Source: Verrucomicrobiota bacterium
GTDB lineage: Bacteria > Verrucomicrobiota > Verrucomicrobiia > Verrucomicrobiales > DEV007
Direction of reading: 5' to 3'
Length of the DNA: 41,584 nt
Assembly: GCA_020630975.1 (NCBI GenBank)
Contig: JAHDID010000021.1
Location: 24,322-65,905 of the forward strand
Position 1 is the first letter of the stretch. Every line of letters starts with the position of its first letter. The translations under genes were made by a program, and so were the position numbers. The notes beneath the pieces are model-generated. The model was not told the origin of the DNA. It saw nothing but the letters and a program-made list of their open reading frames with translations, and searched no databases. Positions 1-8,098 of this stretch are shown here, one piece after another.

Positions 1-2
1 CT

Positions 3-317
3 TTCGAACTCCATAAACTAGCGGAAGACAAACTCGGCATGGCAAACGACTCTAAGGGGCTGGCCAAAGTTCGCTCCAAGAGTGGCAATCACCCAGAGGC
101 AGAAAATCAACTGACCGAGCTAATCTCTACCTACCAAGATTTACAAGATAAAGAAGGCGAAGCAGAGACTCTTCAAGCTCTGGGCGATCACTTTGTGACT
201 TACAATGACCTACCAAAGGCTGCAGACTATTATCATCAAGCTCAAGCCTTAGCCACCAAAATGGGTCACAAGCTTTTGGCTCGCGAGATAGACGAAGCGC
301 TCTCTGCTATCTCCTAA
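3..317 (+). CDS. TPR-repeat protein, C-terminal part (5' end outside window)
   Basis: The reading frame is open from the first complete codon at base 3 to a TAA at 315-317. The gene therefore begins before the window, and the internal ATG at 39 is probably not the true start. The visible part of about 104 residues is helical and has the tetratricopeptide pattern: a run with LGDHF...A..YYHQAQALA and regularly spaced Leu/Ala/Tyr positions, with at least two TPR-like helix pairs. TPR arrays are protein-interaction scaffolds. No partner or catalytic domain can be seen in this fragment, so the role is unknown. A 447-bp gene-less stretch follows, so it is not obviously in an operon with purL. Confidence 0.75.
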   Translation, partial: FELHKLAEDKLGMANDSKGLAKVRSKSGNHPEAENQLTELISTYQDLQDKEGEAETLQALGDHFVTYNDLPKAADYYHQAQALATKMGHKLLAREIDEALSAIS

Positions 318-764
318 AATTCCAGAGCCCCCGCCCTCCTAGCCCCCGGAGCCTCTCCTGAAGCGACTGCGCCGAATCGCCTAGATGGAGGATATCTCAG
401 TCAGTGAAGTGGCGCACAAAGCATCTCCACTAAGGCACCACCGCAATGCCCAAATCCCAAAGCCATCCCTATTTTTGACCAAAAACTAGCCAGCTCTTTG
501 GGGAAAAATGGGGTGACTCATTTCTACGCCAGAAACACCCTGACCTTCAATAATTTTGGATTCGCCGTTCTCATCAATCCAATCGATCTCTAGAAAAATC
601 CTGTAAAATCGCGTTAATCCTGTCAAAAACCCTCCCACCTCCGACCAATCTCATTTGAATCTCCCCCAATCCTGCCTAAGGTCGGCGGAACTGAACAGGG
701 TTCACCCCCGATTGAATAGGGTACAATTTCCATTCAATAGGGTACAATCGCCCCACCACCAGCT
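318..764. other. Gene-less stretch upstream of purL
   Basis: No credible reading frame and no tRNA-like fold was seen here. Two features stand out. Bases 597-630 contain two copies of AATCCTGT, 19 bp apart, in an A-rich context. Bases 692-748 contain the 21-bp-period repeat described separately, which ends 16 nt before the purL ATG. The purL promoter should lie here, but no convincing -35/-10 pair could be assigned. Confidence 0.6.
692..748 (+). repeat. Paired 17-bp repeat, 21-bp period (copy A, upstream of purL)
   Basis: ATTGAATAGGGTACAAT lies at 711-727 and ATTCAATAGGGTACAAT at 732-748, separated by TTCC, giving a 21-bp period (two helical turns). A degenerate third unit, TGAACAGGGTTCA at 692-704, matches the core TGAATAGGGTACA at 11 of 13 positions and lies exactly 21 bp before the corresponding core at 713. 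The same paired arrangement recurs at 18586-18623 and 38976-39013. The repeat ends 16 nt before the purL start codon and supplies an in-frame TAG at 738-740, so purL cannot extend upstream through it. Confidence 0.9.
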
Positions 765-3194
765 ATGAGCAGCGTCCTCGACCGCATTACCACCTTTCCA
801 GCGCCGTTTTTCCGCCGCATGCAGATCTCGGATCTCTCCGAGGCCGATCTGGCGGCTGTCAGCCAGGAGATGAAACTCGGCCTGTCTGAAGAGGACATGG
901 TCGCCGTGCAAAAGATCTACGCCGACTGGGGCCGCGAGCCGACCGATGTCGAGCTGGAGGTGATCGCCCAGACCTGGTCAGAGCACTGCAAACACCGCAT
1001 CTTCGGCGCTACCATCGAGCACACGGTAGATGGCCAAAGCGAGACCATCGATTCGCTGTTCAAGACCTACATACGCGACGTGACCTTTCGCATCATGGAG
1101 CAGAAGCCTGACTTCGTGCTCAGCTGCTTTCATGACAATGCCGGCTTCATCAAGCTCGACGATGAGCAAGCGATCTGCCTAAAGGCGGAGACTCACAACC
1201 ACCCCTCCGCCATCGAGCCCTATGCCGGCGCGAATACCGGTCTGGGCGGTGTGATCCGCGATATCCTGGGAGCAGGAAAGGCATCGAAGCCGGTCGCCTC
1301 ACTGGATGTCTTTTGCTTTGGCCCACCGGACACGGACCAGGCCGAGATCAAGGGCAGCGATGTGATCCATCCGCTGGGCATCATGCGCGGCGTGGTGCGT
1401 GGCGTGCGCGACTACGGCAATCGCATGGGCATCCCCACCGTCTGTGGAGCGATCCAGTTTGACCCGACCTATATCTACAATCCGCTGGTCTACTGCGGCA
1501 CCGCAGGCACCATCCCGATCAAGGATATCGACAAGGAAGTCACCGCCGGGCTAAAAGTGATCTCCATCGGCGGTCGCACCGGTCGCGATGGCCTGAAGGG
1601 CGCGACTTTCTCCTCTGCCGCTCTCGGCGAGGCGAGCCACGAGGAGGACCAGAGCGCGGTGCAGATCGGCAACCCGATCGAGGAAAAGAAAGCCGCCGAC
1701 TGCATCCTGGCCGGACGCGACCGCGGCATCATCGAATTTGTCACCGACTGCGGTGCGGGCGGCTACTCCAGCGCCTGTGGCGAGATGCTCGAGGAAGTCG
1801 GAGGCACCATCGATCTCGATACCATCCAGGTAAAGGAAGAGGGCATGGTCAGTTGGGAGCTATTCATCTCCGAGAGCCAGGAGCGTATGGTGCTCGCGGT
1901 GAAAGAAGAGCACCTAGCCGAGTGGCAGGAGCTAGCCGACACCTACCAGACTGAGCTGACCGTGCTCGGCGATGCCGATGGCTCTGGTGTGCTCAAGGTC
2001 GTCCACCACGGCGAGACCGTGTGCGAGCTAAACTGTAATGATCTGCACGGCGCACCTACCCGCCACATGACCGCGACTTGGTCGAAAAAGACTAGCGATC
2101 ATGCAGGCGAGATCAGTCTTTCCGGCAGCCAGGGCGATACGCTGAAAAAAGTGCTCAGTGACTTCGCCATCACCTCGCGCGCACCGATCATCCGCGAGTA
2201 CGATCACGAGGTGCAGGGCAATACGGTGCAAAAACCACTGGCTGGCGCGCAGGGCGATGCTCCGAATGACGCCTCGGTCATGCGTATCGACGGCTCGGAT
2301 CAGCTCATGTCGATGAGCCTCTCCGTGCTGCCCGAGTGGGGCAAGACCGATCCCTACGCCATGGGGACCGCCTGTGTCGACGAGTGCTACCGCCAGCTAG
2401 TCGGATCGGGTGCGAATCCTGAGCGTATCGCCATCCTAGACAATTTCTGCATGGGCAATCCCGACGCCCACGAGGAGCTCGGCGCTCTGGTCGAGACCGT
2501 GAAAGGTATCGCCGCCGCAGCCGAGTGCTATGGCGCGCCATTCGTATCAGGCAAGGACTCTTTCTACAACTACTTCGAGACGCCAGACGGCCCAGTCTCC
2601 ATCCCGGTGACCATTCTGATCAGCGGCATGGGCGTAGTGGAGAAAAAAGAGCACGTCACGCCAGCCCAGCTGCGCCATAGCGACTCCATCATCTGCGCAC
2701 TCGGCGCGACCACCGCCGACATGGGAGGTAGCGTGCTGGCCCGCATCGAGGGGCAGACCGATCACAGCGTGCCCGCCACCGATCTTGAGGGCAATCTCGC
2801 TCGCTACCGTGCGCTCTACCAGGCCATCACCGAGGGCCTCATCCAGAGCGTGCACGATGTCTCCGAGGGCGGCCTAGCCGTCGCTCTGGCCGAGATGGCA
2901 TTCAGCGGCAAAGGCGGTCTGGATATCGATCTCGACAGCCTACCTGTGACCGGTGAGCCATCTGCCACTGCCATACTCTACAGCGAGGCACCGGGCCGAC
3001 TACTACTAGAGATCCGCCCAGCCGACCTCGCCGCTGTCACCGCGATTTTCGCCGACCAGCCATTCGCCCAGATCGGCACCGCTACTGCTAGCCATGCTGA
3101 TCTCAGCATCGAGTGGGGCAAACAATCCATCGTAACCGAACCTATCTCCGAACTCAAAGACCTATGGAAAACAGGCCTCGCGCGCTACTACTAA
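765..3194 (+). CDS. purL: Phosphoribosylformylglycinamidine synthase, synthetase subunit
   Basis: This is the ATP-dependent FGAM synthase large subunit of purine biosynthesis. It converts FGAR to FGAM using ammonia channelled from PurQ. Visible landmarks are SEHCKH around residues 72-77, ETHNHPS at 142-148 (nucleotide and metal binding), the glycine-rich DCGAGG at 328-333 and SGKDSF at 595-600, with AIR-synthase-like halves repeated. The 809-residue length is a little longer than stand-alone Bacillus-type PurL (about 740) and much shorter than the fused PurL of about 1,300 residues. The SEHCKH form is the one I associate with Planctomycetes, Chlorobi and Verrucomicrobia. The protein starts nearly at the linker domain, and no PurS-like domain is visible at its N terminus or just upstream. 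The ATG at 765 is the first start after the in-frame stop at 738. It overlaps purQ by 31 bp. Confidence 0.96.
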   Translation: MSSVLDRITTFPAPFFRRMQISDLSEADLAAVSQEMKLGLSEEDMVAVQKIYADWGREPTDVELEVIAQTWSEHCKHRIFGATIEHTVDGQSETIDSLFKTYIRDVTFRIMEQKPDFVLSCFHDNAGFIKLDDEQAICLKAETHNHPSAIEPYAGANTGLGGVIRDILGAGKASKPVASLDVFCFGPPDTDQAEIKGSDVIHPLGIMRGVVRGVRDYGNRMGIPTVCGAIQFDPTYIYNPLVYCGTAGTIPIKDIDKEVTAGLKVISIGGRTGRDGLKGATFSSAALGEASHEEDQSAVQIGNPIEEKKAADCILAGRDRGIIEFVTDCGAGGYSSACGEMLEEVGGTIDLDTIQVKEEGMVSWELFISESQERMVLAVKEEHLAEWQELADTYQTELTVLGDADGSGVLKVVHHGETVCELNCNDLHGAPTRHMTATWSKKTSDHAGEISLSGSQGDTLKKVLSDFAITSRAPIIREYDHEVQGNTVQKPLAGAQGDAPNDASVMRIDGSDQLMSMSLSVLPEWGKTDPYAMGTACVDECYRQLVGSGANPERIAILDNFCMGNPDAHEELGALVETVKGIAAAAECYGAPFVSGKDSFYNYFETPDGPVSIPVTILISGMGVVEKKEHVTPAQLRHSDSIICALGATTADMGGSVLARIEGQTDHSVPATDLEGNLARYRALYQAITEGLIQSVHDVSEGGLAVALAEMAFSGKGGLDIDLDSLPVTGEPSATAILYSEAPGRLLLEIRPADLAAVTAIFADQPFAQIGTATASHADLSIEWGKQSIVTEPISELKDLWKTGLARYY

Positions 3195-3895
3195 AATATC
3201 CCGGTACCAACTGCGATGCAGAGACCGCCCGAGCACTCGAGGCAGTCGGCTTCGCCACCGAGGTCCTACCCATCGCCCACCTCACCACCGAGGCGCTCGA
3301 TGGCGTGTCTGCCGTTGTGCTCTCCGGTGGCTTCAGCTATGGCGACTACGTGATGTCTGGCCGCTTCGCCAGCCTCGTGACCCAGGCCAAGATAGGCGAT
3401 GCTCTACGCGACTTCCGCGACCAGGGCGGCTACCTACTCGGCATCTGCAATGGCTTCCAGATCCTCACCCAGCTAGGCCTGCTTCCTGCTGGCTCGCTAG
3501 TGCACAATACCAGCGGTCGCTTCCAGTGCCGCTGGGTGACGCTGGAGAACAAAGCCAAGGACGCATCGCCCTTCCTCAGCCAACTGCCTGATACCTTTGA
3601 AATACCCATCGCCCACGCCGAGGGCCGCTTCGTCACCACTGAGGAGAGCGAGGCACAGACCTACCTCGACAATGGTATCGCCGCCCTCACCTACACCACC
3701 GATGTGAATGGCTCCTTCGGCCAGATCGCTGGCCTCCGCGACGAGACCGGCCGAGTCCTAGGCCTGATGCCCCACCCCGAGCGCTTCATCTACCGCGAGG
3801 ATCACTACGATCCCGACTGGAGTGGCGAGGAGGGTGAGAAATGGGGTAGCGGCTACTACCTCTTTGCCGGGATGTATGCAGCGGTGACTGCTTAG
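3164..3895 (+). CDS. purQ: Phosphoribosylformylglycinamidine synthase, glutaminase subunit
   Basis: Class I glutamine amidotransferase of FGAM synthase, supplying ammonia to PurL. The catalytic triad is visible: the nucleophile Cys95 in GICNGFQIL, and His204 and Glu206 in PHPER. The conserved GGFSYGDY motif precedes it. The frame is open from 3113, but the ATG at 3164 starts directly at the conserved family N terminus (RALLLKYPGTNCD) and gives 243 residues, the usual length. It overlaps the last 31 bp of purL in another frame, which suggests coupled translation of the two subunits. Confidence 0.95.
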   Translation: MENRPRALLLKYPGTNCDAETARALEAVGFATEVLPIAHLTTEALDGVSAVVLSGGFSYGDYVMSGRFASLVTQAKIGDALRDFRDQGGYLLGICNGFQILTQLGLLPAGSLVHNTSGRFQCRWVTLENKAKDASPFLSQLPDTFEIPIAHAEGRFVTTEESEAQTYLDNGIAALTYTTDVNGSFGQIAGLRDETGRVLGLMPHPERFIYREDHYDPDWSGEEGEKWGSGYYLFAGMYAAVTA

Positions 3896-3908
3896 AAACC
3901 GATACCAC

Positions 3909-4250
3909 ATGCATCTAGTAGACGCTATTCGGGAGACCCTTTATCGGAATCTCTTCTTTTTCGTCTACCTTGCATTCCTAGCTCCACTTTGTATCGGCGT
4001 ATTCTACCTTGACCGCTACTTAGGTACCGACACCTATCAGCTCACTGCTCTGTGCCTCCTGATTTGTCTAGGAATCGCTTGGTGGTATTCTAGGAAGACA
4101 GCGCGTATCATCAATGGCAATCGCTATTACAAATTTACAGAGGCCATAGCAGAGACCTTTCGAGGCACCGTCATTTTTCTTTCTGCCGTGCCTGGCCTTG
4201 GCTTGATCGCCTTTGTCATACTTGAGCGAATGCCACCTCCCAAGGAATAA
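3909..4250 (+). CDS. Small membrane protein of unknown function
   Basis: 113 residues, starting 13 bp after the purQ stop. Three hydrophobic segments are visible at about residues 13-34, 43-60 and 86-105. A charged loop between the second and third contains RKTARIINGNRYYKF. No family was recognised and no catalytic motif is visible. The close spacing suggests readthrough from purLQ, but its lower GC content and lack of a purine-related motif argue against a purine role. Confidence 0.7.
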   Translation: MHLVDAIRETLYRNLFFFVYLAFLAPLCIGVFYLDRYLGTDTYQLTALCLLICLGIAWWYSRKTARIINGNRYYKFTEAIAETFRGTVIFLSAVPGLGLIAFVILERMPPPKE

Positions 4251-4282
4251 TTGAATCTAGAGCCAATTTCTTCGTAGGAATT

Positions 4283-4681
4283 ATGACTCGAACTGATATC
4301 GCCTTCTTAGGAACATTGCTACTATTTGCTATAGCAATTCCTGCAGCCACCATCTTAAATAGGTCTACTCCGATCCATACCGAGATCTGCAAAGTTATTT
4401 CAAGTCGTTACGTCAAAAACGCAACAATCGTAAAGAAGGTCCCCACGTATTCCGGAGGCCGTTCTCCAAGTAACTCTACAGAGCGGATCGCCGTCGAAAT
4501 CCCAGATCATTGGGAGATCAAAGTTCTATTTGATGGAGACCATCACGAACTACGGCTTAACGAGACCAATAGCCATCTACATAAGGCTACTGAAGTTAAG
4601 ATCACATACCAAGTCCTTAAAGATGGATCTTTGATATTTCTAGAGACCAGCGAAGCGAAAGAGGCAGCATCTACTCCGTAG
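4283..4681 (+). CDS. Hypothetical protein with N-terminal membrane anchor
   Basis: 132 residues. A single hydrophobic segment at about residues 5-24 acts as a signal anchor or uncleaved signal peptide. An extracytoplasmic part follows that alternates hydrophilic and hydrophobic residues and may be a beta domain. The family was not recognised. Its TAG stop (4679-4681) is part of the GTAG tetranucleotide that opens the REP hairpin at 4678. The present C terminus may therefore have been set by insertion of that element. It lies 32 bp after the preceding small membrane gene, so the two may be cotranscribed. Confidence 0.6.
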   Translation: MTRTDIAFLGTLLLFAIAIPAATILNRSTPIHTEICKVISSRYVKNATIVKKVPTYSGGRSPSNSTERIAVEIPDHWEIKVLFDGDHHELRLNETNSHLHKATEVKITYQVLKDGSLIFLETSEAKEAASTP

Positions 4682-4701
4682 AGGTGGCTTTCCAGCCGCC
4701 T
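4678..4701 (+). repeat. REP hairpin, left end of RAYT unit
   Basis: GTAG (4678-4681), stem AGGTGGCT, loop TTCC, stem AGCCGCCT. The stem has one G-T wobble. The GTAG tetranucleotide contains the TAG stop codon of the upstream hypothetical gene. Confidence 0.85.
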
Positions 4702-4723
4702 CATCTGCAATGCGCACACAATC

Positions 4724-5368
4724 CTAGCCCAACTGTGTCGTATAAACCGCCTCCCGATGAACAAACGCCCCTTCTCTCAAACCTGCTTTTGCAGGATTAT
4801 CTCGAATGTACTTTTGAAACGCAACTAGCTGCTCGGTACTGCGAACTATATGGTCGTAGCTCTCTTTTTGCCAGACTACACCCTTCTGCCCGATCACTTT
4901 ATTGATCTCACGAGCAGAAAAACCTTTCACCGATTGGAGAACACCCATCAAATCAAACCCCGGCAAAGGAGTTATCTACGCATGCACATGGTTAGGCATC
5001 ACCACGTAATCACCTAGCAAAAGCCGTGTTTCATGATGAAAAGCTAAAGCATCTGCTACCACCTGAGCCACCTCTGATCGCTCGAGCACACAAGCTCCAT
5101 AACCGCTATCTAATTCCCTGTTGAGGCTGCTCGCAAAAAGTCGCTGATAGCTTCTCCTCTGATCTTCTGGCAGCTCGCTGATGAGTTTGCCCAAACATGG
5201 ATCAGACGGCGATATACCGTGATCGATCAACCAATCGTTTCGCTGGCTGACCAGCTTCTGGAGCACCGCTTTAGGCAGCGAGTCAGCTAGCCGAAATGTG
5301 ACAAAGTAGGTGCACTTCTTGGCGCCAGTGAGGTAAGTTTCCGCCCTCGTAGATTTCAGTTTCGCCAC
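4724..5368 (-). pseudogene. REP-associated tyrosine transposase (RAYT) with in-frame TAG
   Basis: Reading on the minus strand from the ATG at 5368, the protein has the RAYT opening YFVTFRLADSLP and the HUH metal-binding motif in VVMPNHVHA. A TAG at 4978-4976 follows. The same frame then continues ITPLPGFDL..., with WQKESYDHIVR and FQKYIRDNPAKAGL, the region holding the nucleophilic tyrosine of Y1 transposases. The two halves join with no gap or frame change. The stop sits where relatives usually have Leu, one base from TTG. RAYTs are single-strand HUH endonucleases that act on REP sequences. As read, the protein would stop after the HUH motif and lack the tyrosine, so it should be inactive unless the stop is suppressed. 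Confidence 0.88.
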
Positions 5369-5429
5369 GGTGGACGAATGGGCGAAATGGGATGGGGTTG
5401 GCCTCTGGCATTTGGCTCTAATAGATAGA

Positions 5430-5453
5430 AGGAGGCTGGAAAGCCTCCTCTAC
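5430..5453 (-). repeat. REP hairpin, right end of RAYT unit
   Basis: Read on the minus strand: GTAG (5453-5450), stem AGGAGGCT, loop TTCC, stem AGCCTCCT. The 8-bp stem is perfect. It is inverted relative to the left REP and lies 13 bp past the sulfatase stop codon, where it could also act as a transcript-end hairpin. Confidence 0.87.
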
Positions 5454-5466
5454 ATTCTTGCTCCCC

Positions 5467-7401
5467 CTACTCCACCCGCTCCATCTTCGAAAACTCGGTC
5501 TTTGTCCCTTTCGCATAGATCCCTACATAGTGCACTGCATCCAGAGATGCAGGGATCTGGTGCTGGACTGTGGTTTCGCCGATGGTGAGATACATCTTGC
5601 CGTGCTCAAGATCGATCTTGATCTCGGCTTCGAAAAGATCGTCGGGCTGAAATTCGGCTTGCTTACTAGCGCCTATGTTCACATTGGCCCAAGTACCGTC
5701 GAAGGCACCGTGACGGTGCATACCGATCATAGTGCCAGCTTTGTGGAGACGATCGTTGATCGCAGCTGGGCCGAAACAAAAGCAGGCATTGCGAGTCTTG
5801 CTAGTCGTAGCGCTCTGGTATCGGATCCGGTAGGTGGCGGTCTCCTGTATCGGCACTTCCAACTTCTGCACCGCAAAAGCCTCGCCATCGCGTGCATCGA
5901 GTAGATAGCCGAGCTCGCTTTTTGCTACCGTGCCTCCTTTTACCACATCAAAGTCACCTGTCTGGTCGGTGCCATCAGACAGGTTGCCACCGCGCTTTTT
6001 GGTGCCGCCATTCGGCACCTTTCGCCACCACTCGCTAGGGCCCTCCTCCTCCACGCTATTCCAGACTTCTAGGAATTTCGCTTTCATCTCGGCGAGTTTC
6101 TCTGGCATCTGACTGGCGAGGTCGTGCTCCTCCTGCCAGTCTTTCTGGATCTTGTAGAGCTGAAAATTCTGCAACTGCTGGTCAGCCACGATCTTCCAGT
6201 CGCCTATGCGCATAGCCGCATGGCTAGCCGTCGGAGCGATATGCGTGCGCCAAAACAACGGCACAGGCCTCTCGACAGACTGCCCTGCCAAAGCGGGACG
6301 AATATCGACTCCATCGATCGTGCGATCATCCGGCAGTGGTACATCCACGATTCCTAGTACGGTAGAGAAAAGGTCAGAGCCGATGATCGGCACATCGCTC
6401 ACAGTGCCAGGCTCGACATGGCCCGGCCAGCGCACGATGGCTGGCACACGGATACCGCCCTCGTGACTATCCCGCTTTCTACCACGCAGCCCCCCGGTCG
6501 ATCCCCAAGTGCGATTGCGCTGGCTACCGAGGTTCTTCGGATCGCCTTTACCATTGCCCTCAGGACCATTGTCGCTGGTGAAGATCACAAAGGTATCCTC
6601 CCGTAATCCAAGCTCGTCGACAGCTTTCATGATCATGCCAAATGCCGCATCGAGCTGAGTGACATTGCCATGGTGCTGACGGATGCCGGGATTCTCGATA
6701 TGATCGTAGAGCGCCATATACTCTGGGTCACTCTCGATCGGTAGGTGCGGCTCGTGAGTCCAGAGACTCATGTAGAAAGGCTTTTCTCCATCCCTCTCCT
6801 CCCGCAGCCAGCGCACCGCCTCTTCGGCACATAGCGGTGCCGAGTAGCCTTCCAGCGGCCCTACCTCCTCGCCATTGCGCACGAAATTCTTCGGATCTTT
6901 ATGGGTCGGGCTGGCATTGTTCTGCGTGGCAAACCACCAATCAAAGCCATGATCATCTGGCTGCGGCTGCTCAGGACTATTGAAGTAGCCATTGAGATGC
7001 CATTTACCACTATGAATGGTTTCGTAGCCTAGGGGCTGGAGCAGCTCTGGCGCAGTGATCTCGCTCTCGCGCAGGTGCGCCTCGTTGCCCACTGGCAGCC
7101 ACCTCCACACACCATTTCTATAGGGAGTCCGCCCCGTCAGAATCGATGACCGGCTTGGCGAGCAAACCCCACATGCAGAGTACGCCTGTGTGAAGCGCAC
7201 GCCCTCTTTGGCAAAGGCATCGAGGTGAGGTGTCTTGATCTCTGGGTGCCCATAGCAGCCCAAATCTCCCCACCCGAGATCATCAGTGAGAAAGATAATG
7301 AAGTTGGGGCGCTTAGCCTGTTCATCGGCAGCGCAGACACACACAGAATAACTCAGCAAAAAGCAAAGCGATATCGAAACAATCTGAAGGACTCTCATCA
7401 T
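5467..7401 (-). CDS. Secreted arylsulfatase-type sulfatase
   Basis: 644 residues from the ATG at 7401; a TTG two codons earlier is possible. An N-terminal signal peptide of about 25 residues (hydrophobic ...CFLLSYSVCVCA) is followed by the alkaline-phosphatase-fold sulfatase opening RPNFIIFLTDDLGWGDLGCYG. The core motif CSPSRSSILTGR gives the C-x-P-x-R formylglycine signature, so it needs a formylglycine-generating enzyme encoded elsewhere. FTSDNGPEG and the middle metal-binding Asp/His residues fit the family. After the sulfatase fold, about 150 C-terminal residues form a beta-rich extension whose role I cannot name; carbohydrate binding is possible. Such enzymes desulfate algal or host polysaccharides in the periplasm or outside the cell. 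The specific substrate cannot be told from sequence. Confidence 0.93.
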   Translation of the reverse strand: MMRVLQIVSISLCFLLSYSVCVCAADEQAKRPNFIIFLTDDLGWGDLGCYGHPEIKTPHLDAFAKEGVRFTQAYSACGVCSPSRSSILTGRTPYRNGVWRWLPVGNEAHLRESEITAPELLQPLGYETIHSGKWHLNGYFNSPEQPQPDDHGFDWWFATQNNASPTHKDPKNFVRNGEEVGPLEGYSAPLCAEEAVRWLREERDGEKPFYMSLWTHEPHLPIESDPEYMALYDHIENPGIRQHHGNVTQLDAAFGMIMKAVDELGLREDTFVIFTSDNGPEGNGKGDPKNLGSQRNRTWGSTGGLRGRKRDSHEGGIRVPAIVRWPGHVEPGTVSDVPIIGSDLFSTVLGIVDVPLPDDRTIDGVDIRPALAGQSVERPVPLFWRTHIAPTASHAAMRIGDWKIVADQQLQNFQLYKIQKDWQEEHDLASQMPEKLAEMKAKFLEVWNSVEEEGPSEWWRKVPNGGTKKRGGNLSDGTDQTGDFDVVKGGTVAKSELGYLLDARDGEAFAVQKLEVPIQETATYRIRYQSATTSKTRNACFCFGPAAINDRLHKAGTMIGMHRHGAFDGTWANVNIGASKQAEFQPDDLFEAEIKIDLEHGKMYLTIGETTVQHQIPASLDAVHYVGIYAKGTKTEFSKMERVE

Positions 7402-7523
7402 ACGCAAACGTAGCGCACTCCCACGAACAAGCGCATCCCGCCAAGAGGCTATAAGTGGACCTGAGAATCGAGCCCTTCTTGACAGCTGAGATACCGAGAC
7501 CGACCTGTGGACCTAGTCTAGCT

Positions 7524-8096
7524 ATGAAAAAGAAATCGGTCGGCGTCGTCCTCATCATCCTAGCTATCGCCTTTGCGATCGGATCGGTCGGCAGTGCCGT
7601 CTTGGGCGTCATGCCCTTGATCAAATCGTTTAAAAGCCTAGGCAGCGTCGAAGCACCAGGCAAACTAATCGCCACCCTCGAGGAAGCTGGGACCTACTGT
7701 ATTTGGCACGAGCACAGCGGAATGATCGATGGCGTTACCTTTTCCCACAAAGCAAAACTGCCATCAGGATTCAAATTTGAGGTGAAAGATGAAGCCGGTA
7801 ATATTCTCGAGCTCGCCCCATACTCAGGCGCCACCATGTCTAGCGGCAGCTCGGAGAAAGCCTCTGTCGGCACCTTCAAAGTGGATGCTCCTGGGACCTA
7901 CACCATCGATATCGAGACTCCCGACAACCTCACCCGCGTGTTCACCGTGACAAAAGGCGAAATGCTTCAACAGATCGGGCTATTGATCATCGGCATTGTT
8001 ATCTGCTCCCTAGCCAGCTTGCTTGCGTTTGTGATGCTAGTGCTTGGCATCGTCTGCCTGGTCCACAAACCCAAAGAGATACCAGTCTCCGTCTAA
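7524..8096 (+). CDS. Membrane protein with two TM segments and an external domain
   Basis: The frame is open from 7455, but the ATG at 7524 starts MKKKS directly before a hydrophobic segment and gives 190 residues with a sensible topology. TM1 is at about residues 6-29, a beta-rich external domain of about 120 residues follows, and TM2 is at about 153-180 with a short Lys/Pro tail. The central domain resembles pre-peptidase or jelly-roll-like folds only in general composition (EEAGTY..., DAPGTYTIDIE). Function is unknown. It is convergent with the deformylase gene: the two stop codons are 2 bp apart. Confidence 0.72.
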   Translation: MKKKSVGVVLIILAIAFAIGSVGSAVLGVMPLIKSFKSLGSVEAPGKLIATLEEAGTYCIWHEHSGMIDGVTFSHKAKLPSGFKFEVKDEAGNILELAPYSGATMSSGSSEKASVGTFKVDAPGTYTIDIETPDNLTRVFTVTKGEMLQQIGLLIIGIVICSLASLLAFVMLVLGIVCLVHKPKEIPVSV

Positions 8097-8098
8097 AT

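Larger units (their letters stand above)
4678..5453. mobile_element. REP-flanked RAYT unit (REPtron-like)
   Basis: A RAYT transposase gene on the minus strand is bounded by two inverted REP hairpins. Bases 4678-4700 and the complement of 5431-5453 match at 21 of 23 positions. Each end has GTAG, then an 8-bp stem, then the tetraloop TTCC. This is the architecture known for REP sequences mobilised by RAYT (IS200/IS605-like Y1) transposases. The unit sits between the convergent ends of a plus-strand hypothetical gene and a minus-strand sulfatase gene. Confidence 0.85.

Noticed and set aside
4976-4978. Possible recoding of the RAYT TAG as an amino acid (suppression or pyrrolysine)
   Set aside because: Nothing nearby supports recoding, and all other genes in the window use TAG as a normal stop. 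A simple nonsense mutation is the plainer reading.
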